From contig JAVEDU010000076.1 of NCBI GenBank assembly GCA_030840805.1, forward strand, positions 1-64,000: a DNA stretch of 64,000 nt, in the 5' to 3' direction. The translations under genes and the position numbers were made by a program. The DNA is from Actinomycetota bacterium. GTDB taxonomy: Bacteria; Actinomycetota; Actinomycetes; Mycobacteriales; HKI-0501. Position 1 is the first letter of the stretch. Each line of letters begins with the position of its first letter. Shown here in pieces: positions 24,640-32,512 of the stretch. The notes beneath the pieces are model-generated. The model was not told where the DNA came from, made no database searches, and saw only the letters and a list, made by a program, of their open reading frames with translations.

Positions 24640-24876
24640 TCAGGCGCGGTCGCTGACCGGCGCCGCGCTGTCGACCTCGCGCGCGCAGCGGGCACAGCAG
24701 TAGAAATGCCCGTCCACCTCGGCGCCGTGGCCGATCACCTTGCACCCGCAGTGCTCACACACCGGCGCCATGCGGTGGATCGCACACTCGAAGCTGTCGA
24801 ACGTGTGCCGCACCCCGGCGGCCACCACCTCGAAGCTCTTGTCGTAGTCGTTTCCGCACACCTCGCACACGGCCAT
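24640..24876 (-). CDS. Small cysteine-rich zinc-binding protein (metallothionein-like)
   Basis: This 78-residue protein has ten cysteines in paired motifs (Cys4, 7, 31, 40, 43, 45, 60, 61, 64 and one more His-containing pair around His34), with the blocks CEVCGNDYDK, HTFDSFECAIH and CEHCGCKVIGHG. It looks like a small zinc-ribbon or prokaryotic metallothionein-type protein widespread in Actinobacteria, probably binding Zn or protecting against metals. The ATG at 24876 follows AGGAGCAG. It stands alone; the remnant of a flavin monooxygenase lies upstream. Function is inferred from composition only. Confidence 0.75.
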   Translation of the reverse strand: MAVCEVCGNDYDKSFEVVAAGVRHTFDSFECAIHRMAPVCEHCGCKVIGHGAEVDGHFYCCARCAREVDSAAPVSDRA

Positions 24877-25009
24877 GGCTGCTCCTCGCAACGGGACCCG
24901 GCGAACGCTCCCCCCGCCGGGGCGAAGGCTCCTGCCCCGGCGTGAGGTCCGGGGCCTTCCCATCCTCGCACCGCACCGGGGGACGCCGATATCCGCGGCG
25001 TGGACGGCA

Positions 25010-25277
25010 TCACAGCGGGCGCCCGAGCACCGTCTCCAGCGCGCGCCGGAGCTGGTCCGGCGAGGCGGCGTCCTCCCGGACCGCGTCCCGCTGCCGCCAG
25101 GCGACGCACCCGTCCGGGCGCACCAGGACCGGTCCGGCCTCGTGCACCTCACGGACCCTCGGCCACGCCCCGTACGGGTCCTCGGTGCCCTTGGCGCCGA
25201 CGACGACCGCCCGCAGGAAGGGCAGGCCGAGCGTGTCGACCGCGCGGACCCCGGTCCCGCCGGCCAGGCCGGTGCTC
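25010..25277 (-). pseudogene. C-terminal remnant of an FAD-dependent aromatic monooxygenase
   Basis: The minus-strand frame ending at the TGA at 25010 encodes about 85 codons resembling the thioredoxin-like C-terminal domain of TfdB/PheA-type flavoprotein hydroxylases: GLPFLRAVVVGAKG, then GPVLVRPDGCVAWR, then LRRALETVLG. There is no start codon, FAD-binding domain or substrate domain; the dipeptidase gene occupies the space where the rest should be. It is therefore a truncated remnant of a lost gene, left by deletion or replacement upstream. Confidence 0.65.
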
Positions 25278-26681
25278 TCACCCGGGCACGGCCGGCGGAC
25301 CGGTGACGCTCGCTCCGAGCAGTGCCACGGCGGTACGCACCCCGCCGCGGAAACAGTCGACGGCGAACCGCTCGTTCGGCGCGTGCATGCGGTCCTCCGC
25401 CAGGGCGAACCCGAGCAGCACGGTCGGCAGCCCCCGCACGACCGCGAGCTGGTGGACCACCGGAATGGTCCCGCCGGAACGGAGCAGCACCGGCGCTCGG
25501 CCGAAGCCGATCCGAGCGGCGGCCCGGGCCGCGTCGACGAGGGTCCCGGACGTGGGCAGCTCGACCGGCGCCGCGGTGGCCCGGACGTTCAGGGAGACCA
25601 CGGTCCCCGGGCGGCTCAGCCGGCGGATCCGAGACCGGAGGGCGGCCACGGCGCGGGCCGGGTCCTGCCCCGGCGCCAGCCGCAGGCTGAGGTCCGCGGA
25701 CGCCTCCGCGCGTACCACCGCCCGCGAGCGGCCGTCCCCCGTCCGCAGCGCGGAGACCACCAGCGCGGGACGGACCGTGGCCCGGGCATGCGCGCCGAAC
25801 CGGGCCTCGACGGCACCGGCGCCGGCCGGGCGCGCCCACCCGAGCCCGAGCACCTCCGCGTCGGACGGCACGGCCTCGCCCGGGACGGCCCGCGGCGACG
25901 GCGGGGGCAGCCCCGGCAGCCGCACCGCGCCCCGAGGTGAGTGGAGCCCGCAGACGATCCGGCACAGCTCGCGAGCGGGGTCGGCCACCGCTCCCCCGTA
26001 CGCCCCCGAGTGGAGGTCGCCCGCCGCGCCCCGCACGATGAGCTCCGCGTGCACGGCGCCCCGGAGCGACACCGTCAACGCGGGGGTACGGGCGTCGCGC
26101 ATCCGGGTGTCGCTGACGACGGCGGCCGAGGGGCGGTACCGCGCCCACACCGCGTCCAGCACGGGCCCGAGGTGCGGGCTGCCGATCTCCTCCTCGCCGT
26201 CGAGGACGAGTACCACCCCGACCGGCAGCGCGCCCGCGGTGGCGTACCAGCACTCGACGGCGGCCACGTGCGCCATCAGCTGACCCTTGTCGTCCGAGAC
26301 CCCGCGGCCGTACAGCACCCCGTCCCGCACGACCGGCCGGAACGGCGCGACCGCCCACGCCCCGGACGGCCCGGCGGGCTGGACGTCGTAGTGCCCGTAC
26401 ACCAGCAACGTCGGCGCACCGGGCGGCGCGGGGGCGTACCCGACCACGGCGGGGTGCCCGTCCGTCCGATGCAGCCGGACCTCGGGCAGCCCCGCCGAGC
26501 GCAGCCGCGCTACCAGCCACCGTGCCGCCCGCTCGACGTCGCCCCGGTGCGCCGGGTCGGCGCTCACGCTCGGGATCGCGGCGAGCGTGGCGACGTCGTG
26601 CAGGTGCCGTGCGGCGTGCGCCCGGGCATACCCGAGGGCAGCGCCCGTGGCGGTGACCGTCCGGGTCGCGGTCACCGTCAC
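25278..26681 (-). CDS. M20 family dipeptidase (cytosolic non-specific dipeptidase-like)
   Basis: This 467-residue metallopeptidase keeps all zinc-site motifs of the M20 carnosinase-type dipeptidases: YGHYDVQP (His97, Asp99), GRGVSDDKG (Asp130), DGEEEIGS (Glu163, Glu164) and the final HAPNERF. It should hydrolyse short peptides or N-acyl amino acids in the cytoplasm. The GTG at 26681 lies four bases after the stop of the unknown 405-residue gene, so it may be the last gene of the acidic-protein operon, where it could finish peptide degradation begun by the HExxH protein. That functional link is inference from position. Confidence 0.88.
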   Translation of the reverse strand: MTVTATRTVTATGAALGYARAHAARHLHDVATLAAIPSVSADPAHRGDVERAARWLVARLRSAGLPEVRLHRTDGHPAVVGYAPAPPGAPTLLVYGHYDVQPAGPSGAWAVAPFRPVVRDGVLYGRGVSDDKGQLMAHVAAVECWYATAGALPVGVVLVLDGEEEIGSPHLGPVLDAVWARYRPSAAVVSDTRMRDARTPALTVSLRGAVHAELIVRGAAGDLHSGAYGGAVADPARELCRIVCGLHSPRGAVRLPGLPPPSPRAVPGEAVPSDAEVLGLGWARPAGAGAVEARFGAHARATVRPALVVSALRTGDGRSRAVVRAEASADLSLRLAPGQDPARAVAALRSRIRRLSRPGTVVSLNVRATAAPVELPTSGTLVDAARAAARIGFGRAPVLLRSGGTIPVVHQLAVVRGLPTVLLGFALAEDRMHAPNERFAVDCFRGGVRTAVALLGASVTGPPAVPG

Positions 26682-26685
26682 CGCC

Positions 26686-27903
26686 TCAGTGGCGGCCGTT
26701 CAGGGGCCGACCCGAGCCGCGGTACGCACCCAGGCCGCCGCGCCGGGAGTACATGGCCGGGCCGTACCGGGCGCGGCGCGCCGACTCGGAGACCGGCCGG
26801 GTGGCGACCCCGACGGGTGCGTGGCGATCCCACGGGAGGACGCGCTCGGTCTCGGTCCGCTCCGCCAGGCCGAGGGACTGCGCCGAGGTGATCCACTCCT
26901 CCGCCGGCTCGGCGATCTCCAGCAGCAGCGCCTCGAACTCGGCCCGGGTCGCCTCCATGATGTGCGGCGCCGCGAGCCAGCGCAGGATCTGCCGGCCGGT
27001 GACCCCCATCCGCTGGCGCGGCGAGGTGACCAGGCGCTCGTCGAAGTAGCGGATCAGGACCTCGTCCACCACGTCCCAGGCGTTGGCGGCGCCGAAGAGG
27101 TCCTTCACGTCCTCGGAGTCGAGGATGCGGTACGCCTCGTCGAGGAGCTGCATCAGCTCGACCCGCAGCACGTTCAGGTGGCCGTACGAGGTGAACTTCA
27201 GGTTGTTCCGGAAGTCCAGCCCCGCCCGCCGCACGATCGCGATGCTGCCGAAGCTGGGGTCGTACGCGCGGAGCCGGATGACATCCGAGATCCGCTTGTC
27301 GCGCCAGAACAGGGCCACCTGGTTGGCGAAGTGCACCAGCAACTTGTGGAAGTCGGTGTTCGGGCGGGCGCCCGCCGACCCGCGGCCCCGGCCGTAGCCG
27401 AGGATGCGCCGGTACGCCAGGATCCGGTCGTCCCGGGTGTAGCGCAGGACGTCGCGACGGTCGAACTTGTACAGCGCGAACGCGCCGGGGCCGTCGGAGA
27501 GCCGCACCGCGCCCTGCTGGAACAGCTGCTGCAGCTTCTGGACGACCTTGAAGACGCCGATCCGCTCGTGCTGGTACACGTAGTACAGGTCGCCCACCGC
27601 GACGATCCGTTCGGACGCGACGGTCTCGTCGTACTCCTTGACCCCGCGCGGCATCCGGGCCTGGCCCAGCGTCTCGGCCGCCTCGGGCCCGACGCCGGCC
27701 AGCTGGCCGAGGCCGCCGTCCGCGGGTGGCCGTGCCGCCATGTCGGCCGCCTCCAGCGCCGCCGTCATGTCGTCGATCTGGCGGTTCAGCGCATCGGCGA
27801 GCTGTGGGTCCACGGAGAGCTTGGAGGCGAGCCCGCTCGTCACCTGGTCACGTAGCGCCGCGAGCCGGTCGTACAGCTCGTTGTATTCCTTCTCGGTGCC
27901 CAT
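26686..27903 (-). CDS. Unrecognised helical protein with RGG/Tyr-rich tail (405 aa)
   Basis: I do not recognise this 405-residue protein. It starts with a short helical region (about 1-55), continues as a mostly alpha-helical soluble domain (90-345) with conserved-looking blocks such as YYVYQHERIGVF and FHKLLVHFANQVALFW, and ends in a low-complexity Arg/Gly/Tyr tail (YSRRGGLGAYRGSGRP). There is no signal peptide or membrane segment. It is the sixth gene of the cluster that starts with the acidic-repeat protein and is followed after four bases by the dipeptidase. A structural or adaptor role in that system is possible. Confidence 0.75.
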   Translation of the reverse strand: MGTEKEYNELYDRLAALRDQVTSGLASKLSVDPQLADALNRQIDDMTAALEAADMAARPPADGGLGQLAGVGPEAAETLGQARMPRGVKEYDETVASERIVAVGDLYYVYQHERIGVFKVVQKLQQLFQQGAVRLSDGPGAFALYKFDRRDVLRYTRDDRILAYRRILGYGRGRGSAGARPNTDFHKLLVHFANQVALFWRDKRISDVIRLRAYDPSFGSIAIVRRAGLDFRNNLKFTSYGHLNVLRVELMQLLDEAYRILDSEDVKDLFGAANAWDVVDEVLIRYFDERLVTSPRQRMGVTGRQILRWLAAPHIMEATRAEFEALLLEIAEPAEEWITSAQSLGLAERTETERVLPWDRHAPVGVATRPVSESARRARYGPAMYSRRGGLGAYRGSGRPLNGRH

Positions 27904-27931
27904 CGGGTTCTTCTCCTCCGTCGAGATCCGG

Positions 27932-29842
27932 TCAGGACTGTTCGACGACGACGTCCGCGACGTCGAGGCGCCTGAGGGTGCCCAGCTCGCGGATCTGGAT
28001 CTCGACCACGTCGCCGTCCCCCTCGAGGTCGACGTCCTCGAACGTCACCCGCCACAGGTCACCGCCGAGGCGCGTCACCTCGGCGGACACCACGAGCCCG
28101 TCCGGCTGCACGAGCGCGAACTCGTGCCGCGCTTGGTCGAAGTCCCGCGCCTCCACCGTGCTCTCCACGGTGCCGACGGCGGACTCGGTGTCGAGCCCGA
28201 ACGAGATGCCGACAGCCGGCGCGGGGATCTCCACGATGGTCGGCCGGTGCGCGGCACCCCGGGCGAGGCACCGGATGTCGAAGAGGCGGTCCTGGAGCGA
28301 CTCGAACGCCACCCGCACGCGCGCGGTCTCGAAGCCGGTCGGCAGGATGCCGCCGCAGCCGAACTGGACCGGACCGTCGGAGCCGCCGCCGGTGGCCCCC
28401 CGGCCACGCCCGAGGGAGCCGCGCCGGGCCCGGCTCGTCCTCTCCTGTGGCGTCCAGCCGATGGCGACGTTGACCGCCTCGTACAGCTTCTCGACCGTGG
28501 GGAGGAACGCGGTGAGGATGCCGGCCCGGCCCCCCACGTCGATGACGCGCTTCCCCTCGTACAGCGCGAACTCCTCGATCCAGGTGAGCAGCCCGTCCAG
28601 GGTGATCGGGGGGTCCGCGAGCCGCAGTGCCTGCCGTTCACCCGCGTCGATGAGCACCGAGTCGAGCGAGACCTTGACCTCCTCCACCTGATCGGCGAGG
28701 GCGGCCAACTGTCCACCCAGGACGGTGAGGGTGCTGCCGAGGAAGGCGTTGTGGCCGGACCACGGGTCGAGTTCCACGCGCTGGTCCTCCCAGCTCGCGA
28801 GGAGCCCGGCGATCCAGTCGACCAGCGTGATGAAGCTGGTCTGGTTCCGCTCCTCGTCCAGGGTGTTGACGCTCCCGGTGAAGATGCCGAGCTCCCGCGC
28901 CAGGTCCGCCAGGTGTCCCCCGACGGTGGTCGCCGTGACCAGCCCGGCCACGTCCCCGTCGCCCGGGTCGAACCCGGTGAGCCGGGCGAAGATCAGGTCC
29001 ACCCGGGGCAGGCGCAGCAGCGGGGACTGCAGCTCCTTCTGGAGCTCCTCCACGTCGAAGCGGACGAGCCCGCGTACCGCGGCGCAGTCCTCCGGGTCCG
29101 CGGCCGGGTCGAGCGGGGTGAGCGCGTCCAGCAGCGGCAGTGCCTCCCGGATGGTCGCCCGGGCGCGCGCCGCGAGCGACGCCTGGCCGCCCGTGACCGC
29201 GCCCATGTCGGCCTGCACGGCGAAGCCCCGCGGCGTCCACCTCGCCTCGGTGTGCCCCTCGACCTTGTGGAGCGTGAAGCTCCCGGTGAGCGCGGCGAGG
29301 AAGGCCTTCGGGTCCTCGGTCCGCACCCGCCAGCCGAGGACGTCCCCGATGGACTGGATCGCCAGCGGCCCGGGATCGCTGTCCGGGGTCGCGGCCCGGC
29401 GGGAGAACTCCTGGGTGACGATCGGGAAGGGGAAGTCGGGCGCGGGCACGACGACGCCGTTGCCGCCGTTGCCGCCGTTGCCGCCATCGGCCCCGTTGCC
29501 GCCCTTACCGCCGTTGCCGTGGCCGCCGTTGCCCCCGTTGCCGGCTGCGCGCCTGGGCCCGCTGTCCCGCCGCGCGGCGGACCGGCCGGCGGGACGATCC
29601 GGAGCACGGACCTCCGGCGTGCGCGGGCCGGCGCTCGCGGCGACCTCACCGCCGCGGGGCTCCCCGGGCACCGGCCGGCTCACCGCACGCGGCGCACCGG
29701 GAGGTGGTGGCTCGGGAGGTGGTGGCTCGGTGGCGGCGGGGACGTCCGACGCGACGGGCGCGGGCGTCGGCCTCGGATCGGGCTTCGCGGGCGGGTCCGG
29801 CTGGTCCGCGGGCTGATTCGCGCGCTTGCTGGGCGGGGTCAT
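27932..29842 (-). CDS. Unrecognised protein with Pro-rich and Gly/Asn-rich N-terminus (636 aa)
   Basis: I cannot assign this 636-residue protein. Residues 1-60 are proline-rich, 60-100 Arg/Pro-rich, and 101-129 a Gly/Asn repeat built on GGNGG. The ordered part (130-635) begins with VVVPAPDFPFPIVTQEFSR and seems to contain a helical bundle (about 225-440) and a C-terminal beta-rich domain (about 480-635, with VRVAFESLQDRLFD and acidic beta strands). There is no signal peptide. It lies 33 bases after the 153-residue gene and 28 before the 405-residue gene in the same operon. The low-complexity start is shared in style, not sequence, with its neighbours. Confidence 0.75.
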   Translation of the reverse strand: MTPPSKRANQPADQPDPPAKPDPRPTPAPVASDVPAATEPPPPEPPPPGAPRAVSRPVPGEPRGGEVAASAGPRTPEVRAPDRPAGRSAARRDSGPRRAAGNGGNGGHGNGGKGGNGADGGNGGNGGNGVVVPAPDFPFPIVTQEFSRRAATPDSDPGPLAIQSIGDVLGWRVRTEDPKAFLAALTGSFTLHKVEGHTEARWTPRGFAVQADMGAVTGGQASLAARARATIREALPLLDALTPLDPAADPEDCAAVRGLVRFDVEELQKELQSPLLRLPRVDLIFARLTGFDPGDGDVAGLVTATTVGGHLADLARELGIFTGSVNTLDEERNQTSFITLVDWIAGLLASWEDQRVELDPWSGHNAFLGSTLTVLGGQLAALADQVEEVKVSLDSVLIDAGERQALRLADPPITLDGLLTWIEEFALYEGKRVIDVGGRAGILTAFLPTVEKLYEAVNVAIGWTPQERTSRARRGSLGRGRGATGGGSDGPVQFGCGGILPTGFETARVRVAFESLQDRLFDIRCLARGAAHRPTIVEIPAPAVGISFGLDTESAVGTVESTVEARDFDQARHEFALVQPDGLVVSAEVTRLGGDLWRVTFEDVDLEGDGDVVEIQIRELGTLRRLDVADVVVEQS

Positions 29843-29875
29843 GACTACCTCTCTTCCACAGCGACAGGCGCCGGA

Positions 29876-30337
29876 CTACCGGCTCGTCGGTACACGGACA
29901 GTCGGGGTCGGCGCGGCCTCGAGAACCTCCCGCCAGCAGCGCAGCAGCGCGTCCTCGGCCGTGCGGAGCCCTGGCTCGCAGCGGTCGAGCCCGGTGCGGA
30001 CCGCGTGGTGCCAGGCCCGCCAGGCGGGTCCGTGGGGGTCCAGCGACCGCCGCAGCGCGGCGGCCCGGTCGGCGGCGCGGAGCTCGCGGTAGTACCGGTC
30101 GCGCACCGCCCGGAGACCGTACGACGCCGCGACCAGTGCGGGACCGTCGAGCGGGGCCAGGCCGTTCAGCGCGTCCTCGATCTCGCCGAGGCCGTCCACC
30201 AGGGTGTCGCAGAGCCCCTCCGCGGCCGCCAGGTCGCCGGGCCGGTCCTCGGTCACGGTCACCACGACCTCCCGCCACGAGTCCCGGAGCCGCCCCAGCG
30301 CCCGTGCCAGCTCGAGAAGCTCGGTCTCCAGTGCCAT
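29876..30337 (-). CDS. Unrecognised small helical protein (153 aa)
   Basis: This 153-residue protein is predicted to be almost entirely alpha-helical, with heptad-like stretches (METELLELARALGRLRDSW region, then GLCDTLVDGLGEIEDALNGL and AALRRSLDPHGPAWRAWHHAV). It resembles no family I know. It starts four bases after the stop of the metallopeptidase-like gene and is therefore probably translationally linked to it. A coiled-coil partner or chaperone role for one of the larger proteins is a reasonable guess but nothing more. Confidence 0.7.
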   Translation of the reverse strand: MALETELLELARALGRLRDSWREVVVTVTEDRPGDLAAAEGLCDTLVDGLGEIEDALNGLAPLDGPALVAASYGLRAVRDRYYRELRAADRAAALRRSLDPHGPAWRAWHHAVRTGLDRCEPGLRTAEDALLRCWREVLEAAPTPTVRVPTSR

Positions 30338-30341
30338 CGCG

Positions 30342-31799
30342 CTACCGCCGTGCCAGTTCGACGTAGAAGTTGCGCATCAACGTCTCCGGGTCGGCGTGGC
30401 TCTGGTCCATCGCCGCCCGGACGGCGCCGAGCAGGAACCGTTCGGGAACCACGCCGGGGTCCACGCCCCGCGCGAGCCGACCGGCGGCCTCCTCGACCAT
30501 CGCCTGCTCCTTGGGCTCGAACCGCTGGACCTGGCGCAGCGTCCGGTTGCCGAGCGTCGGGAACCGGGTACCGGTGACGGCGTCCACCACGACCGGGATC
30601 GCCCGCCCGGCCGTGCGGAGCACCGCCGGCGGGATCGTGCTCGCCCTCGGGTCGGGGTACAGCCGCCGCCAGAGCCGGTCGTAGGACGCGGCGTCGGCCT
30701 CGAACCCGAGCTGCCTCAGCAGGTGGGTGGACAGGAATGCCCGCAGGTACGGCGTGGGATGGGGCCCCGTCGGCATGTACCGCAGCGACACCGCGGGGTC
30801 GCGGCCGATCACGTCGAAGAGCGAGCCCACGAACGACGGCCCGCCGAGCAGCAGCCCCGCCATGTCCGCGAAGATCTCGCGGTTCCACCGGGTCCAGACC
30901 CCGACGGCCTCGGCCGGCAGCCCCTCGGCCATGAGCCGCCGCGCGATGGTCTCCGGCACGATCCGCTGGAGACCCAGGTCGTTCTGCAGGTTGTGGCTGA
31001 TCTCGTGCAGCACCGCGCCGAGCGTCCACGGGTTCACCAGCCGGTGGTACGGCAGTTGGACCAGCGGGAACGGGTTGAGCTGCCGGCCCAGTCGGCGCAG
31101 CGGGATGCCGCGGCGATAGGTGGCAGGGGAGAACCCCGTGCGCATGTACGAGAACGGCGGCGGCGCCGGGATCGACCGCGCGGCGCCCAGGCCCAGGTAG
31201 GTGTACTGGTAGCAGTCCAGGGCGATGCGATCACACGCGAGCAGCCACTCGGCGTACCGCGACTGCCGCTGCCCGAACAGCTCGAAGTAGAAGTCCCAGA
31301 CCTTCTCGGTGGCGCGCACCCAGTCGTGGGCCTTGGACTTGAGCCGCAGCAGCTCGGCGAGGCGGCGGGAGGTGGGCTGCTGCGCGGCGGCGTCCGCCGA
31401 CAGGCGGACGGCCCCGGTCACCGTTCGGAGCGGCCTGCGCAGCGTGTCCAGCAGGGCGTTCACCGACCGGATGTGCCCCTCCGACGGCGCCGCGTCGGAG
31501 GTGCCGAACTCCGCCCGGGTGAACGGCCTGAGCGCGTCGAGGTGCCTCTGGACGTTGGTGCCCTGTCCGACGGTCCACGTGCCGAGAGTGGTGCCCGGGG
31601 CGGTCCGGTACGCGGGGACCTCGGGGCCGGGACGGAGCGGCACCCCGTCGTACCCGCCACCGCCCGCCCGGACCGTCGCCCGGCGGCGCCGGGTGCCCCC
31701 GGTGTCCCGCGGGAGCGTTCCCACGGGCACCCGGGACCGGCGGCGCCTCGGGGAGACGGCCGGGCTGACGGCGGGGCTGCCGCCGAGGTCAGCGGACAC
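30342..31799 (-). CDS. HExxH metallopeptidase-like protein of the acidic-protein cluster
   Basis: This protein of about 485 residues has a basic, disordered N-terminus (SPRRRRSRV, then GGTRRRRATVRAGGGGYDG) and an ordered region from about residue 80. It contains HEISHN at 265-270 followed, about 40 residues later, by NREIFADM (306-313), the arrangement of gluzincin zinc peptidases in which two His and a Glu bind zinc and the first Glu is catalytic. I do not recognise the family. The GTG at 31799 overlaps the end of the second acidic gene by eleven bases and is preferred because it keeps the operon compact; the frame is open further upstream. Likely substrate is unknown; the neighbouring proteins are candidates. 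Confidence 0.7.
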   Translation of the reverse strand: MSADLGGSPAVSPAVSPRRRRSRVPVGTLPRDTGGTRRRRATVRAGGGGYDGVPLRPGPEVPAYRTAPGTTLGTWTVGQGTNVQRHLDALRPFTRAEFGTSDAAPSEGHIRSVNALLDTLRRPLRTVTGAVRLSADAAAQQPTSRRLAELLRLKSKAHDWVRATEKVWDFYFELFGQRQSRYAEWLLACDRIALDCYQYTYLGLGAARSIPAPPPFSYMRTGFSPATYRRGIPLRRLGRQLNPFPLVQLPYHRLVNPWTLGAVLHEISHNLQNDLGLQRIVPETIARRLMAEGLPAEAVGVWTRWNREIFADMAGLLLGGPSFVGSLFDVIGRDPAVSLRYMPTGPHPTPYLRAFLSTHLLRQLGFEADAASYDRLWRRLYPDPRASTIPPAVLRTAGRAIPVVVDAVTGTRFPTLGNRTLRQVQRFEPKEQAMVEEAAGRLARGVDPGVVPERFLLGAVRAAMDQSHADPETLMRNFYVELARR

Positions 31800-32496
31800 G
31801 GGCGCGGGCCCGGGGCCGCCGCGCGCGGACGGCCGGGCCGCCGTAGCCGCGAACGCGCCGGCGACGCGGCCCGCCGCCGGCGTGCCAGCGCCGGTCGAAC
31901 ACCGTGACCGCACTGCGCGCGCGCCGCGCGGCCACCGGCGTGCCCAGCGTGCGCTGGGTGATACGGCCGATCGTCCGGAACACCGTCGAGCCGTCGATCG
32001 GGCGCCCGTTGCGGGCCTGGTCGGCGAGGCTCTGCAGGGTGCGCTGGGCGATCACCGGGAGCGTGGAGACCAGTTGCCGGGTCGCCGGATCGCTGCGGAG
32101 CTGCCGGACGACCCGGCTGGCGCCGCGGATCAGCGTCGGGGCGTGCCGCGCCACCAGCGACGCGGCCCGTGGCACCAGCCTCGCCGCCAGCGGGACCAGT
32201 GCGCCGATGAACGCCTCGGCCTCCTCCTCGGTCTCCGCCGCGGCCGCGGCCTGGCCGAGATGGGCCATCAGCTCGGCGTCGGGGTAGATGCGGCGTACCG
32301 GGTTGACGAACCCCTCGCCCTCCGCTTCCGCCTCGGCCTCCGCCTCGAGCTCGAAGTCGAACTCCGCCTCGTCCTCGAACTCGCCCTCGTACTCGCCCTC
32401 GAGCTCCTCCTCGAACTCGCCCTCGAGCTCGTACTCGCCCTCCCACTCGTCCTCGAATTCCAGCTCGCCCTCGATGACGGGGAACTTGCTGCTCAT
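31789..32496 (-). CDS. Acidic-repeat protein 2 (Glu/Phe/Tyr-rich N-terminus, basic C-terminus)
   Basis: A 235-residue protein with three parts: an acidic stretch (8-62) made of Glu alternating with Tyr, Phe, Leu, Gly and Ala (for example GEYELEGEFEEELEGEYEG), a helical region (88-187), and an Arg-rich C-terminus (188-235). The helical part matches residues 252-347 of the larger acidic protein encoded just upstream (shared pattern RGA, R-Q, P-I, T, then A-G-PI and T-R-LG), so the two are paralogues. There is no signal peptide. The ATG at 32496 follows GAGGAGG and is 16 bases from the neighbour's stop. Function unknown. Confidence 0.8.
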   Translation of the reverse strand: MSSKFPVIEGELEFEDEWEGEYELEGEFEEELEGEYEGEFEDEAEFDFELEAEAEAEAEGEGFVNPVRRIYPDAELMAHLGQAAAAAETEEEAEAFIGALVPLAARLVPRAASLVARHAPTLIRGASRVVRQLRSDPATRQLVSTLPVIAQRTLQSLADQARNGRPIDGSTVFRTIGRITQRTLGTPVAARRARSAVTVFDRRWHAGGGPRRRRVRGYGGPAVRARRPRARARVR

Positions 32497-32512
32497 CGTG
32501 CCTCCTCGGTCG

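Noticed and set aside
29430-29545. Short spaced repeats resembling a CRISPR array
   Set aside because: They are codon repeats of the GGNGG segment, without regular spacers of constant length.
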